Part shown: one piece after another, positions 46,578 through 55,535 of the stretch
Numbering within the stretch: position 1 is the first letter of the stretch
Layout: the number at the start of each line of letters is the position of its first letter
NCBI RefSeq assembly: GCF_014205765.1
Contig: NZ_JACIIZ010000007.1
Span: 62,001 to 126,000, forward strand
Origin: Nitrospirillum iridis
GTDB taxonomy: Bacteria > Pseudomonadota > Alphaproteobacteria > Azospirillales > Azospirillaceae
Reading direction: 5' to 3'
Length of the DNA stretch: 64,000 nucleotides
Program-made: the position numbers and the translations under genes
The notes under the pieces: model-generated
What the model was told of the DNA's origin: nothing
The model's input: only the letters and a program-made list of their open reading frames with translations
Databases searched by the model: none

Positions 46578-47621
46578 GTGACCAGTATTGCCCATGTCAT
46601 GATACCCCACGGTTTCGGCGGCGCCGAAAAGCATGTGGTGGAACTGGCCGGTTTCCAGGCCGATGACCATCAGGTCATGGTCATTCTCGGCCCGGGTGAG
46701 GACGGTGGCGTCGGCGCCCGCCATCTGGCGGAGGCGCTGGATCCCCGGGTCTCGGTGGTGTGGCTGCCCGCGCGCCTGCGTACCGCAGCACTTTTCTGGA
46801 AACTGCTGGCGCTCTGCCCGGATATCGTCCACGCCCACCTCAACACGGCGGCCCGCCGGGTGTTGCGTTGCCGCCCCGGCTGCCCGCGCGTGGTCACCCT
46901 GCACAATGGCTTCCGCGCCGGCCTGCATGACCGCTTCGACGGCATCATCCGCATCGCCGACTACCAGGCCCGGTTGATTCCGGCCGCGGCGCGTCAGCGG
47001 TCCATCACCGTCCACAACTGGGTGCTGCCCCTGACCGGCGGCCTGTCCCGCGCCGACGCCCGCGCGGCCTTGGGCCTGCCGGCGGACGCGGCCGTGATCG
47101 GCGGCATGGGGCGCCTGGAAGTGGGCAAGGGCTTCGATGTGCTGGTGGCGGCCTATGCCCGCCTGCGCGCCCATCGCCCGGACGCGCGTCTGGTGCTGTT
47201 CGGTCAGGGGGCGGAGATGGCCGCGTTGCGCGACCAGGCGGCGCAACTGGCGCTGGGCGACGGCGTGTTGTTCGCGGGTTTCCGTCCCGACGTGCGGCGT
47301 TACCTGCCGGCGCTGGATCTGGGGGTGGTTGCCTCCCGTCACGAGCCGTTCGGCCTGACCTTGCTGGAATATGCCGATGCCGGGGTGCCGGTGGTGGCCA
47401 CCCGGACGGAAGGGCCGCTGGAGATCCTGGGGACCGACCATCCCTTCCTCTGTCCGCCGGATGACGCCCCCGCCATGGCCGACATCCTGCGGGCGGCCCT
47501 GGACGGGCGCGTCCCCGTCCCCCCGATCGACCTCACCCGCTTCCGCCCCGAGGTGCAGATGGGCAGGATCAGCGCGCTGTACGCCCAGCTGACGGGCGCG
47601 CCGTCGTCCGTCTCCGCTTAA
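46578..47621 (+). CDS. GT4-family glycosyltransferase
   Basis: 347-aa GT-B glycosyltransferase. The N-terminal domain starts IAHVMIPHGFGGAEKHVVEL with the Gly-rich acceptor loop; the C-terminal nucleotide-sugar domain has GGMGRLEVGKGFDVLVAAYA and the E-x7-E motif EPFGLTLLE. The GTG at 46578 has GGAGG 8 bp upstream; the longer ATG frame reads through non-coding sequence. First gene of the glycan region. Its stop TAA overlaps the stop of the convergent Rieske gene within TTAA. Confidence 0.88.
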   Translation: MTSIAHVMIPHGFGGAEKHVVELAGFQADDHQVMVILGPGEDGGVGARHLAEALDPRVSVVWLPARLRTAALFWKLLALCPDIVHAHLNTAARRVLRCRPGCPRVVTLHNGFRAGLHDRFDGIIRIADYQARLIPAAARQRSITVHNWVLPLTGGLSRADARAALGLPADAAVIGGMGRLEVGKGFDVLVAAYARLRAHRPDARLVLFGQGAEMAALRDQAAQLALGDGVLFAGFRPDVRRYLPALDLGVVASRHEPFGLTLLEYADAGVPVVATRTEGPLEILGTDHPFLCPPDDAPAMADILRAALDGRVPVPPIDLTRFRPEVQMGRISALYAQLTGAPSSVSA

Positions 47622-48742
47622 GCTTCATACCCCATGGCCTGACGCCAGACGGTGTGGAAGGCGCGGATGCGGCCCTCATTGTCGCCCAGCAGGGCGGGGT
47701 GCTGGGCCTGCATCGTCCCCGCCCACGCGGCTTCGGCCACGGTCTGGTCTTCGGCCAGCAGGCGTCGATTGAACTCCGCCAGATGTCCCTCCACCCCCGC
47801 CCGGGCCGCCGCGCTGCCCCCCGGTTGCGGCTTGGCCAGCGACAGCCGGTACCGCAGCGTACAGCGGCCCGGCAGCACCGCGCCGTCGGGGGCATACACT
47901 GGCTCGTACGTCTGTACGCTGGCCATCAGGCCGGCTGTCAGCCCGATGGCCAGGTTGGGAAAGAGGATGGCGTGGTCATAGTCGGTGAAATTGGTCAGCG
48001 GCGTCAGCTTCAGCCGCTTGGCGACGCCGTCCCACCACCGCCGGGTTTCCGCCGTCAGGCCGATGGTGCCGGTGCTATGGGGGCCATGCTCGGCGCAAAC
48101 CCAGGCGCCCTCGGTCACGGTGCGGAAGGTTTCCGGATGCACGGCATCGACGTGATACACCTCCAGCACATTCTCCATACCCACCTTCCAGTCGGCCCGC
48201 CAGTCCAGCGGCGCCTGGTCGAAGGGTGCCGCGAAGCCGTCGGAGACCGCGTCCAGCCAGGCGCCCAGCGGGCCTAGCCAGTCGTCCAAGGCCGGGCCGC
48301 CGGGCATAAGGCGGACGAAGACGAATCGGCCGCGCCGCGCCACCTCGTATCCGGTCAGGGCCAGGGCCGCCTTGTCCGCCTTGTCCAGGTGAAAGCAGGT
48401 GTCGTTGCCGGGAACGCCGACCGGCACACCCTCCCGGTTATAGGTCCAGCCGTGATAGGGGCAGCGCAAGGCCCCCCGGCCGCTGTCGGTGCGGTGCAGC
48501 CGGGCATGGCGATGGGAACAGATGTCGCGGAAGGCGCGGATGTCGTCGTCGAAGCGCTGCACCACCACGGGCACGCCGGCGATGGTGCGCACCAGATAGC
48601 CATCGGGGGCGGCCAACTCGTCACTGAATCCAACGAAATGCCACAGGCGGGCGAACAGGGCCCGGGTCTCCGCCCCGGCGGTGGCGGCGCCATAGTCCTG
48701 TGGCGCCAGGGCTGCCCGCATTTCCGCGATCCTGTCCGTCAT
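47618..48742 (-). CDS. Rieske non-heme iron oxygenase, alpha subunit type
   Basis: 374-aa ring-hydroxylating-type oxygenase. The Rieske [2Fe-2S] cluster ligands are Cys75, His77, Cys94 and His97 (CSHRHARLH, CPYHGWTY). The catalytic iron site has His197 and His202 in ENVLEVYHVDAVHPETF and an acidic residue near EDQTVAEAAW. No reductase or ferredoxin gene is adjacent. Its place between glycosyltransferase genes, on the opposite strand, is unusual; it may hydroxylate or demethylate a small molecule, sugar or lipid. An ATG at 48742 starts the conserved N-terminus. Confidence 0.9.
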   Translation of the reverse strand: MTDRIAEMRAALAPQDYGAATAGAETRALFARLWHFVGFSDELAAPDGYLVRTIAGVPVVVQRFDDDIRAFRDICSHRHARLHRTDSGRGALRCPYHGWTYNREGVPVGVPGNDTCFHLDKADKAALALTGYEVARRGRFVFVRLMPGGPALDDWLGPLGAWLDAVSDGFAAPFDQAPLDWRADWKVGMENVLEVYHVDAVHPETFRTVTEGAWVCAEHGPHSTGTIGLTAETRRWWDGVAKRLKLTPLTNFTDYDHAILFPNLAIGLTAGLMASVQTYEPVYAPDGAVLPGRCTLRYRLSLAKPQPGGSAAARAGVEGHLAEFNRRLLAEDQTVAEAAWAGTMQAQHPALLGDNEGRIRAFHTVWRQAMGYEA

Positions 48743-48826
48743 GACGCCATCCGTCCGCTCGCCAATCACACCCGCTCCTTCACGCCCGGTCTTGTCCTGG
48801 TGCCGCCGAAACTCCATTCTCCCGGC

Positions 48827-50326
48827 ATGGCCAGTGTGACCGAAGCCCTCTCCGCTGCCTATGAGCATCACGTCGCCGGCCGGTTGGACGCGGCGGTGGT
48901 CCTCTATGGCCGCATCCTCGACGCCGAGCCCCGCAACCATGCCGCCCTGCACCTGCTGGGCCTGGCCCGCATCCAGCAGGGTGATCTGGACGGGGCCACG
49001 GAAAGCATGATGCTGGCGGCGGCTGTGTCCCCCGACAACCCCAGCTATCGCAGCAATCTGGGCACCGCGCTGAAGGCGCAGGGCCGTTTCGATCTGGCAG
49101 AAGAAGCCTATCGGCAGGCGCTTGCCATTGATCCGGATCATGTCGACGCCATGGCCAACCTGGGTGGCGTGCTGCACGCCACCGGGCGGCTGGCCGCCGC
49201 CATCGCCTGTCTGGAGCGGGCGCTGCCCCGGGCGCCGGACCACGCGGTCACCCTCATCAACCTGGGCGTTGCCCTGACCGATCGTGGACAGCTGCCCCGC
49301 GCCCTGACCCTGCTGCGCCGCGCGGTGGAGGTCACGACACCCGCCCCCGGCCAGCCCCTGGGCGAGCGGGGGGGAGAGGCGCGGTGGAATCTGGCGGTCG
49401 CCCTGCTGATGGCGGGCGACCACGCCGCCGGCTGGCCCCAGTTCGAGGCGCGGCGCCACCGGCCCGGCCACGCGCTGGCCCGGCCGCCGGGGATGGAATG
49501 GGATGGGTCCGATCCCGCGGGCCTGACCTTGCTGGTGCACAGCGAACAGGGCCGGGGCGACAGTGTGCAGTTCGCGCGCTTCCTGGCGCCGCTGGCGGTC
49601 AAGGGCGCCCGCGTGGTGCTGGCCTGCCAGCCGGAACTGGTGCGCTTGCTGGCCACGGCACCCGGCGTGGACCAAGTGGTGTCCACCGGCGACCCGCTGC
49701 CGGCCTACGACGCCTATTGCCCGTTGCTCAGCCTGCCCTTCCGTCTGGGCCTGGGGGGCCCCGAGGAATGGCCGGCCCCCGCGCCATATCTGGCACCGGA
49801 TCCGGTACTGGCGGCCGGGTTCGCCGCGCGACTGGCGGCGGCTGGGGGGCTGCGGCGCGTGGGCGTGTGCTGGGCGGGGGCGCCGACCAATCCGGTGGAT
49901 GGGCGCCGCAGCCTGGATCCGGGTCTGCTGGCGCCGCTGGCGCGGTTCACCGGCCAGGTCGCCTTCGTCAGCCTGCAGAAGGGCATCCGGTCGGCGGCGC
50001 TGCCTGCGGACCTGAAAGCCATCGACTGGACGGCGGAGCTTGCGGACTACGCCGATACCGCCGCCCTGGTATCCAGTCTGGACCTGGTGGTCACCGTCGA
50101 CACCTCCATCGCCCATCTGGCGGGGGCGCTGGGCCGGCCGGTCTGGCTGCTGAACCGGTATGACGGCTGCTGGCGCTGGCGGAAGGGCAGCATCGATAGC
50201 CCCTGGTATCCCGGCTTGGTGCAACTGCGCCAGGAGGAGATGGGCGATTGGCGCGCGCCGCTGTCCCGCCTGACCGCCCGGCTGGGCGCCTGGCTGGCGG
50301 CACCGTCGCCGTCCAGCACCCCATGA
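48827..50326 (+). CDS. TPR protein with C-terminal glycosyltransferase-9-like domain
   Basis: 499-aa protein. About four to five tetratricopeptide repeats fill residues 1-170 (RNHAALHLLGLARIQQGDLD, YRSNLGTALKAQGRFDLAEE). The C-terminal half resembles the ADP-heptose transferase-like GT9 fold seen in TPR-glycosyltransferases: GLTLLVHSEQGRGDSVQFAR, VCWAGAPTNPVDGRRSLDPG and VVTVDTSIAHLAGALGRPVW. Such fusions are frequent in flagellar and surface-glycan clusters. The next gene overlaps it by ATGA. Divergent from the Rieske gene. Confidence 0.83.
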   Translation: MASVTEALSAAYEHHVAGRLDAAVVLYGRILDAEPRNHAALHLLGLARIQQGDLDGATESMMLAAAVSPDNPSYRSNLGTALKAQGRFDLAEEAYRQALAIDPDHVDAMANLGGVLHATGRLAAAIACLERALPRAPDHAVTLINLGVALTDRGQLPRALTLLRRAVEVTTPAPGQPLGERGGEARWNLAVALLMAGDHAAGWPQFEARRHRPGHALARPPGMEWDGSDPAGLTLLVHSEQGRGDSVQFARFLAPLAVKGARVVLACQPELVRLLATAPGVDQVVSTGDPLPAYDAYCPLLSLPFRLGLGGPEEWPAPAPYLAPDPVLAAGFAARLAAAGGLRRVGVCWAGAPTNPVDGRRSLDPGLLAPLARFTGQVAFVSLQKGIRSAALPADLKAIDWTAELADYADTAALVSSLDLVVTVDTSIAHLAGALGRPVWLLNRYDGCWRWRKGSIDSPWYPGLVQLRQEEMGDWRAPLSRLTARLGAWLAAPSPSSTP

Positions 50327-52404
50327 GCGTGCTGGACCAGGCCGTCGCCCGGCACCAGGCGGGGGACTTGGATGAGGCGGCCGCCCTGTACGCCCAGGTG
50401 CTGGCGGCCGAGCCGCATCAGCCGGACGCCTTGAACCTGCTGGGGGTGCTGCGGGCTCAACAGGGTGATCCGGCGGCCGGGGAGGCGCTGGTCGCCCGGG
50501 CCGCCGCCCTGCGGCCCGATGCGGAAATTCTGGCCAACCTGGGTCGTCTGCGGGCCGCGGCGGGCCGTGTGCCGGCGGCGGAGGCCGCCTTCCGCGCCGC
50601 CCTGGCGCGGGACGGATCCCATGCGGGCGCCGCCTTCGCCCTGGGCACCCTGCTGCTGAACGCCAACCGGCCGGCTGACGCGGTGGCGCCGCTGGAACTT
50701 GCGGCGCGCCTGGACCTCAATCACGGTGCGGCCCGCGCCAATCTGGGTGTCGCCCTGCATCGCCTGGGGCGCCTGGGTGATGCGGAGTCCGTTCTGCGCG
50801 CCGCGCTGGAACGGGATGCGACGCAGGCGGCGGCGCGGTTCAACCTGGCCTCCGTCCTGGACGATCAGGGGCGGCTGGACGCGGCGGAGGCGGAGTATCG
50901 GCTGCTGACGGCCCGGCACCCGGATGTCGCTGACGCTTGGCTGAACCTGGGCACCCTGCTGCACCGCCGCCATCGCGACCTTGAGGCCCTGCCGTGCTTC
51001 CAGGCGGCGCTGGATCGCGGCACCAGCCGCCGTGCCGGCGCCTTGGCCCATCTGATCCATCTCCACTATCGCCTGTGCCGCTGGGATGCGGCGGCCGCCT
51101 TGATTCCCCAGTTGCTGTCCCTGCTGGAGGCGGGCGACGACAGCGCCCCGCCCTTCGCCGTGTTGTGCCTGGAGGTGGAGGAGGCGGTGCGCCAGCGGGC
51201 GGCCCGCTTGCACGCGGCTGCCAATGCGCGCGCCGCGGGCCCGCCCTTGGCTCCGGCCAGCCTGGGACCGGCGGGCCGGCCCTTGCGCGTCGGCTATCTC
51301 TCCGCCGATTGGCACCAGCACCCCACCGCCTATCTGATGGCGGGGGTGCTGGAGGCGCACGACCGGCACAAGGTTACGGTAACCGCCTTCTCCTATGGTC
51401 CCGACGATGGCAGCCCCATGCGGGCCCGGCTGAAGGCTGGGGCGGACCATTTCGTTGATTTGCGGGGCATGGATGACCGGGGGGCGGCCCAGGCCATCCG
51501 GACGGCCGGGGTCGATATCCTGGTGGATCTCAAAGGCTATACCGAGGGCGGCCGGCCCGGCATCGCCCAACTGCGCCCCGCACCGGTACAGGTGCAGTAC
51601 CTGGGCTACCCCGGCACCTTGGGCCGGGGTGCCGGCATCGATTACGTGTTGGCCGACGCCATCGTGCTGCCGCCGGGAGCGGAGGCGTATTGGGATGAGG
51701 CGGTGGTGCGTCTGTCCGGATGCTACCAGGCCAACGATTCCGGCCGCCCCATCGCGCCCCCGTCCTTGCGGGGGGATTGGGGCCTGCCGGACGACGCCAT
51801 CGTCTTCGCCTGTTTCAACGCCGCCTATAAGCTGACCGCCGACGTCTTCGCCTGCTGGGGACGGCTGCTGGCGGCGGTGCCCAAGTCCGTGCTGTGGTTG
51901 CTGGATCCGGGGGCGGGTCTGCCAGCATTGCAGGCGACGCTAGCACACCAAGGTGTTGATCCCGCCCGGCTGGTGGTGGCGCCGGCCTTGCCCAAGGCCC
52001 GCATGGCCGAGCATCTGGCCCGCCAGGCCTGCGCCGACCTGTTCCTCGACACCTACCCGACGAATGCCCACACCACGGCGGCGGACGCGCTCTATGCCGG
52101 CCTGCCGGTGGTGACCCGGGCGGGTGTACCTTTCATCTCCCGCGTCGCGGCCAGCCTGCTGTATGCCCTGGGCCTGCCGGACCTGGTAACGTACGACCTT
52201 GCGGCGTACGAGGCCAAGGCGCTGGAGTTGGCGCGCGATCCGGCCCTGTTGGCGGATGTCCGGGCCCGCCTGTTGGCCGCCCATACGCGCCCGGGCGGCC
52301 CCTTCGACACGGGGATCTTCTGCCGCCGGCTGGAGGGGGCGTACGCCCGTATGGCGGACCGCGCCCGGGCCCACCTGCCGCCCGTGGACTTTGAGGTGGA
52401 GTGA
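50323..52404 (+). CDS. OGT/SPINDLY-like O-linked sugar transferase (GT41) with TPRs
   Basis: 693-aa protein. About seven TPRs at residues 1-290 precede the GT41 catalytic region starting LRVGYLSADWHQHPTAYLM. Family motifs are visible: DILVDLKGYTEG, QVQYLGYPGTLGRGAGIDYV, FACFNAAYKLTADVFACWGR, and the nucleotide-sugar loop LDTYPTNAHTTAADALYAGL. Homologues transfer GlcNAc or other sugars to Ser/Thr of proteins, so protein O-glycosylation, perhaps of flagellin, is a fair guess. It is translationally coupled to the TPR-GT9 gene. Confidence 0.88.
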   Translation: MSVLDQAVARHQAGDLDEAAALYAQVLAAEPHQPDALNLLGVLRAQQGDPAAGEALVARAAALRPDAEILANLGRLRAAAGRVPAAEAAFRAALARDGSHAGAAFALGTLLLNANRPADAVAPLELAARLDLNHGAARANLGVALHRLGRLGDAESVLRAALERDATQAAARFNLASVLDDQGRLDAAEAEYRLLTARHPDVADAWLNLGTLLHRRHRDLEALPCFQAALDRGTSRRAGALAHLIHLHYRLCRWDAAAALIPQLLSLLEAGDDSAPPFAVLCLEVEEAVRQRAARLHAAANARAAGPPLAPASLGPAGRPLRVGYLSADWHQHPTAYLMAGVLEAHDRHKVTVTAFSYGPDDGSPMRARLKAGADHFVDLRGMDDRGAAQAIRTAGVDILVDLKGYTEGGRPGIAQLRPAPVQVQYLGYPGTLGRGAGIDYVLADAIVLPPGAEAYWDEAVVRLSGCYQANDSGRPIAPPSLRGDWGLPDDAIVFACFNAAYKLTADVFACWGRLLAAVPKSVLWLLDPGAGLPALQATLAHQGVDPARLVVAPALPKARMAEHLARQACADLFLDTYPTNAHTTAADALYAGLPVVTRAGVPFISRVAASLLYALGLPDLVTYDLAAYEAKALELARDPALLADVRARLLAAHTRPGGPFDTGIFCRRLEGAYARMADRARAHLPPVDFEVE

Positions 52405-52559
52405 CGGCCGCCCGGGTGGCGGCCGACCATACCCGCAGCACACGGCTGACGGTGTGATCTGCCGCGTGGCGGGACTTTGTACTTTGCGTTACACCCTTGC
52501 CCAATTCTGGCTTGCCCGATTTTGGGCCGTCGCCCCTTCGAGCCCGTGGATTCCGCCCC

Positions 52560-53555
52560 ATGACCATAGATCGCACCGCCGTCCTCGCCGCCGCTTCCGA
52601 CCTGTTGCGGATCGAGGCCAACGCCGTCCTGCACCAGGTGGAGGCGCTGGACGGTGACTTCCTGGCGGTCGTGGACCACATTTGCGGCGAACACGGCAAC
52701 ACCCTGGTGGCCGGCATCGGCAAGTCCGGCCTGGTGGCCCGCCAGTTCGCCAGCAAGTTGGCCAGCATCGGCGCCCGCGCCTTCTATTACAGCGCCATCG
52801 ACAGCCTGCATGGCGAACTGGGCCTGCTGCGCGACGGCGACCTGCTGATCCTGCTGTCCAACAGCGGCCAGACCCAGGAACTGGTGGACGTGGCCAAGGC
52901 GGCGCAGCCGCGCGGCGTGAAGGTGGCGGCCATGGTCGGCCGCGTGCCCTCCATCCTGTCGCGCATGGCCGACTGGACACTGAAGGTGCATGTGGAGTCG
53001 GAGGCCACCGACACCAAGCTGCCCACCGCCAGCACCACCGCCATGCTGGCCTTCGCCGACGCCCTGGTCGTGGCGGTGGCGACGGAGAAGGGCTTCACCG
53101 CCAAGGATTTCGGCCGCAACCATCCCGGCGGCACGCTGGGCGTGGTGCTGGGCGCCTATGTCGATGATTTGATGGCCAGGGCGCCGGACCATGTGGCCCT
53201 GGTCGGCCCCGACCGGCCCATCCTGGAAACCCTGTTGGAGATGACCCGCTACCCGGCCGGCGCCGCCGTGGTGGTGGATGCCGACGACCGCCTGCTGGGG
53301 GTCATCACCGATGGCGATATCCGGCGCGGCTTGGCCCGTGTGGGCAAGGACCTGCTGGACCGTGACACCCGCGCCCTGATGACGCCCAAGCCCCGCACCT
53401 GCCGCACCGGCACCACCGCCATGGCCGCCCTGGCCCAGATGGAAAGCCCCTCGCAAGTCTACGTCCTGCCGGTGGTGGATGCCGACAACAAGGTGCTGGG
53501 CCTGCTGCGCATGCACGATCTGGCCGGCCTGGACGTGGCGCGCACGGCGGGGTGA
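52560..53555 (+). CDS. KpsF/GutQ-type sugar-phosphate isomerase (SIS plus two CBS)
   Basis: 331-aa arabinose-5-phosphate isomerase type protein. The SIS domain occupies about residues 40-170 (LVAGIGKSGLVARQFASKLA, LLILLSNSGQTQELVDVA) and two CBS motifs about 205-325 (GVITDGDIRRGL). The HPGGTLG motif between them is typical. The enzyme normally interconverts ribulose-5-P and arabinose-5-P for Kdo; KpsF copies in capsule or glycan clusters are a second, local set. The start at 52560 is the first ATG with the conserved helix. It converges on the HEAT-repeat gene with 4 bp between. Confidence 0.9.
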   Translation: MTIDRTAVLAAASDLLRIEANAVLHQVEALDGDFLAVVDHICGEHGNTLVAGIGKSGLVARQFASKLASIGARAFYYSAIDSLHGELGLLRDGDLLILLSNSGQTQELVDVAKAAQPRGVKVAAMVGRVPSILSRMADWTLKVHVESEATDTKLPTASTTAMLAFADALVVAVATEKGFTAKDFGRNHPGGTLGVVLGAYVDDLMARAPDHVALVGPDRPILETLLEMTRYPAGAAVVVDADDRLLGVITDGDIRRGLARVGKDLLDRDTRALMTPKPRTCRTGTTAMAALAQMESPSQVYVLPVVDADNKVLGLLRMHDLAGLDVARTAG

Positions 53556-53559
53556 GGGA

Positions 53560-54360
53560 TCAGTCCGCCCGCTCGTTTTCCAGCCGCGCCAACAGTTCAT
53601 CCTCGGCGATATCCGATCCCTCGTCCAGGCCCAGGTAGGTCAAGGCGGCGTCGAAGAACAGTTGGGGCATCATGCGTTCGCTGGCCACCGCCTTGATCAG
53701 TGCCGGCAACACCCGCGCGTCCCGTCGTCGCGCCAGGCCGCGCATGGCCTCCGCCCGGGTGAAGACGTCGTCGTCCGCCGTGTGGCGCAGCAGGGCGGCG
53801 CGGATGTTGGGGCCGTCCAACTGGACGCTCTGCCCAAGCGCGGTGGCCGCCCAGTCGCGCGCCTGTTCATAAGGGTCGTCGATCAACTCCAGCAGGGCGT
53901 CGATCGCCACGGGCGTGGTGCTGCCGCACAGCGCGAAGGCGACGGCATAGCGCACATGCGGGTCCTCGTGATGGCGGTGGGCCGCGAGGTCCGGGTCACA
54001 TCGTCGGTTGCGCAGATGGCCCAGGGCGTAGATGGCGTCGATCATCACCCCGGGATCGTCGTCCCCCAGCAACCGCACCAGGGCGTCGCAGGCCTCCTCG
54101 GGAAAAGCCCGCATATCGCCGTGTTGATCGGAGGAATGCATCTGCCCCAGCACGCAGGCGCCCAGCCGCCGCCGGATTGGGTCCGGGGAGCGGCAGAGTT
54201 CCACCATAAGGGCCAGCCCCTGAGGCGTGCCCGCGCCCTGCAGGGCGACCAAGGCCGGCGTACGGTCGTCGTCACGCCGCATCTCCTGGATCGCCGCCTC
54301 GATCAGGCTGTCGAGGATGGACGGGGCGCCGTGACCGGTCTCGGGCGGGGTTGGGGACAT
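53560..54360 (-). CDS. HEAT-repeat protein
   Basis: 266-aa soluble protein made largely of HEAT-like helix pairs (DPIRRRLGACVLGQM, DDDPGVMIDAIYALGHLRNR, DPHVRYAVAFALCG, DPYEQARDWAATALGQ, VFTRAEAMRGLARRRD). No catalytic motif is present. HEAT arrays usually bind other proteins. It is the only minus-strand gene between kpsF and the nonulosonate synthase gene and is divergent from the latter, so its link to the glycan genes is positional only. Earlier in-frame ATGs at 54402 or 54447 are possible. Confidence 0.75.
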   Translation of the reverse strand: MSPTPPETGHGAPSILDSLIEAAIQEMRRDDDRTPALVALQGAGTPQGLALMVELCRSPDPIRRRLGACVLGQMHSSDQHGDMRAFPEEACDALVRLLGDDDPGVMIDAIYALGHLRNRRCDPDLAAHRHHEDPHVRYAVAFALCGSTTPVAIDALLELIDDPYEQARDWAATALGQSVQLDGPNIRAALLRHTADDDVFTRAEAMRGLARRRDARVLPALIKAVASERMMPQLFFDAALTYLGLDEGSDIAEDELLARLENERAD

Positions 54361-54479
54361 GAAGGTTCCCGGGTGAACCGCTGGCGGGTGTCGAAGCATC
54401 ATTCCAGCCGGTCCCTGTAAGGTGCTATCAAGGGCGAAGGCATACAAGTCTGTAAGCGTTTCCGCCTTCGAGGGTTCCC

Positions 54480-55535
54480 ATGTCCGATCCCGTCCGCCTC
54501 GAATTCCATGCCGGCCAGGCGCCCTACCTGATCGCCGAGATGTCCGGCAACCATAAGGGGGAGATCGAGCGCGCCCTCCGCCTGATCGATGCCGCCAAGG
54601 AGGCGGGCGCCGACGCGGTGAAGCTGCAGACCTATACCGCCGACACCATCACCCTCAAATCCGACCGGCCGGAATTCCAGATCCATGGCGGCCCGTGGGA
54701 TGGCCGCAGCCTGCATGAATTGTATGAGGAGGCGCACACCCCCTGGGCCTGGCATCCCCAGCTGTTCGCCCATGCCGCCAGCATCGGCATCACCCTGTTC
54801 AGCTCCCCCTTCGATCCCACGGCGGTGGACCTGCTGGACCGGCTGGGCGCGCCGGCCTTCAAGATCGCCTCCTATGAGATCGTGGACCTGCCGCTGATCC
54901 GCTACGCTGCGTCCAAGGGCAAGCCGCTGATCATCTCCACCGGCATGGCCACGCTGGGGGAGATCGATGACGCGGTGACGGCGGCGCGCGGTGCCGCGCC
55001 GGCGGGCACGCCCGATCCGGTGCTGCTCCACTGTACCAGCGGCTACCCCACCCCGCATGATGAGTGCGACCTGCGCACCATCCCCCATTTGGCCCAGGCC
55101 TTCGGCGTGCCCACCGGCCTGTCCGACCACACCCATGGCATCGCCGTGCCGGTGGCGGCGGTGGCGCTGGGCGCTGTCGTCATTGAAAAGCACCTGACCC
55201 TGTCGCGGGCGGAGGGTGGTGTCGACGCTTCCTTCTCGCTGGAACCGGCCGAGTTCAAGGCCATGGCGGAATCCTGCCGCGTGGCCCATGCCGCCCTGGG
55301 CGCCGTCGGCTATGCGGTGAAGCCCTCGGAGGCCGGGGGCAGGGCCTTCCGCCGCTCCCTCTACGTGGCGGCGCCGGTGAAGGCGGGGGAGGTGTTCACC
55401 CCGGCGAACGTCCGCTCCGTCCGGCCCGGCCTGGGCCTGGCGCCCAAGCATCTTGACCAGGTGCTGGGCGCCCGCGCCACGCGTGACCTGGACGCCGGCC
55501 AGCCGCTCGACTGGGGCATGGTCCAGCCGTCATGA
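54480..55535 (+). CDS. pseI: Nonulosonic (pseudaminic) acid synthase, PseI/NeuB family
   Basis: 351-aa enzyme that should condense phosphoenolpyruvate with a six-carbon diacetamido sugar to make a nine-carbon nonulosonic acid. The TIM-barrel NeuB domain starts APYLIAEMSGNHKGEIERAL and has DAVKLQTYTADTITL, FSSPFDPTAVDLLDRLGAPA, KIASYEIVDLPLI and GLSDHTHGIAVPVAAVALGA; the C-terminal SAF domain begins near residue 285 (RRSLYVAAPVKAGEVFTPAN). The LKSDRPEFQIHGGPWDGRSL region fits PseI better than NeuB. The upstream Pse enzymes are not in the window. The next gene overlaps by ATGA. Confidence 0.9.
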   Translation: MSDPVRLEFHAGQAPYLIAEMSGNHKGEIERALRLIDAAKEAGADAVKLQTYTADTITLKSDRPEFQIHGGPWDGRSLHELYEEAHTPWAWHPQLFAHAASIGITLFSSPFDPTAVDLLDRLGAPAFKIASYEIVDLPLIRYAASKGKPLIISTGMATLGEIDDAVTAARGAAPAGTPDPVLLHCTSGYPTPHDECDLRTIPHLAQAFGVPTGLSDHTHGIAVPVAAVALGAVVIEKHLTLSRAEGGVDASFSLEPAEFKAMAESCRVAHAALGAVGYAVKPSEAGGRAFRRSLYVAAPVKAGEVFTPANVRSVRPGLGLAPKHLDQVLGARATRDLDAGQPLDWGMVQPS

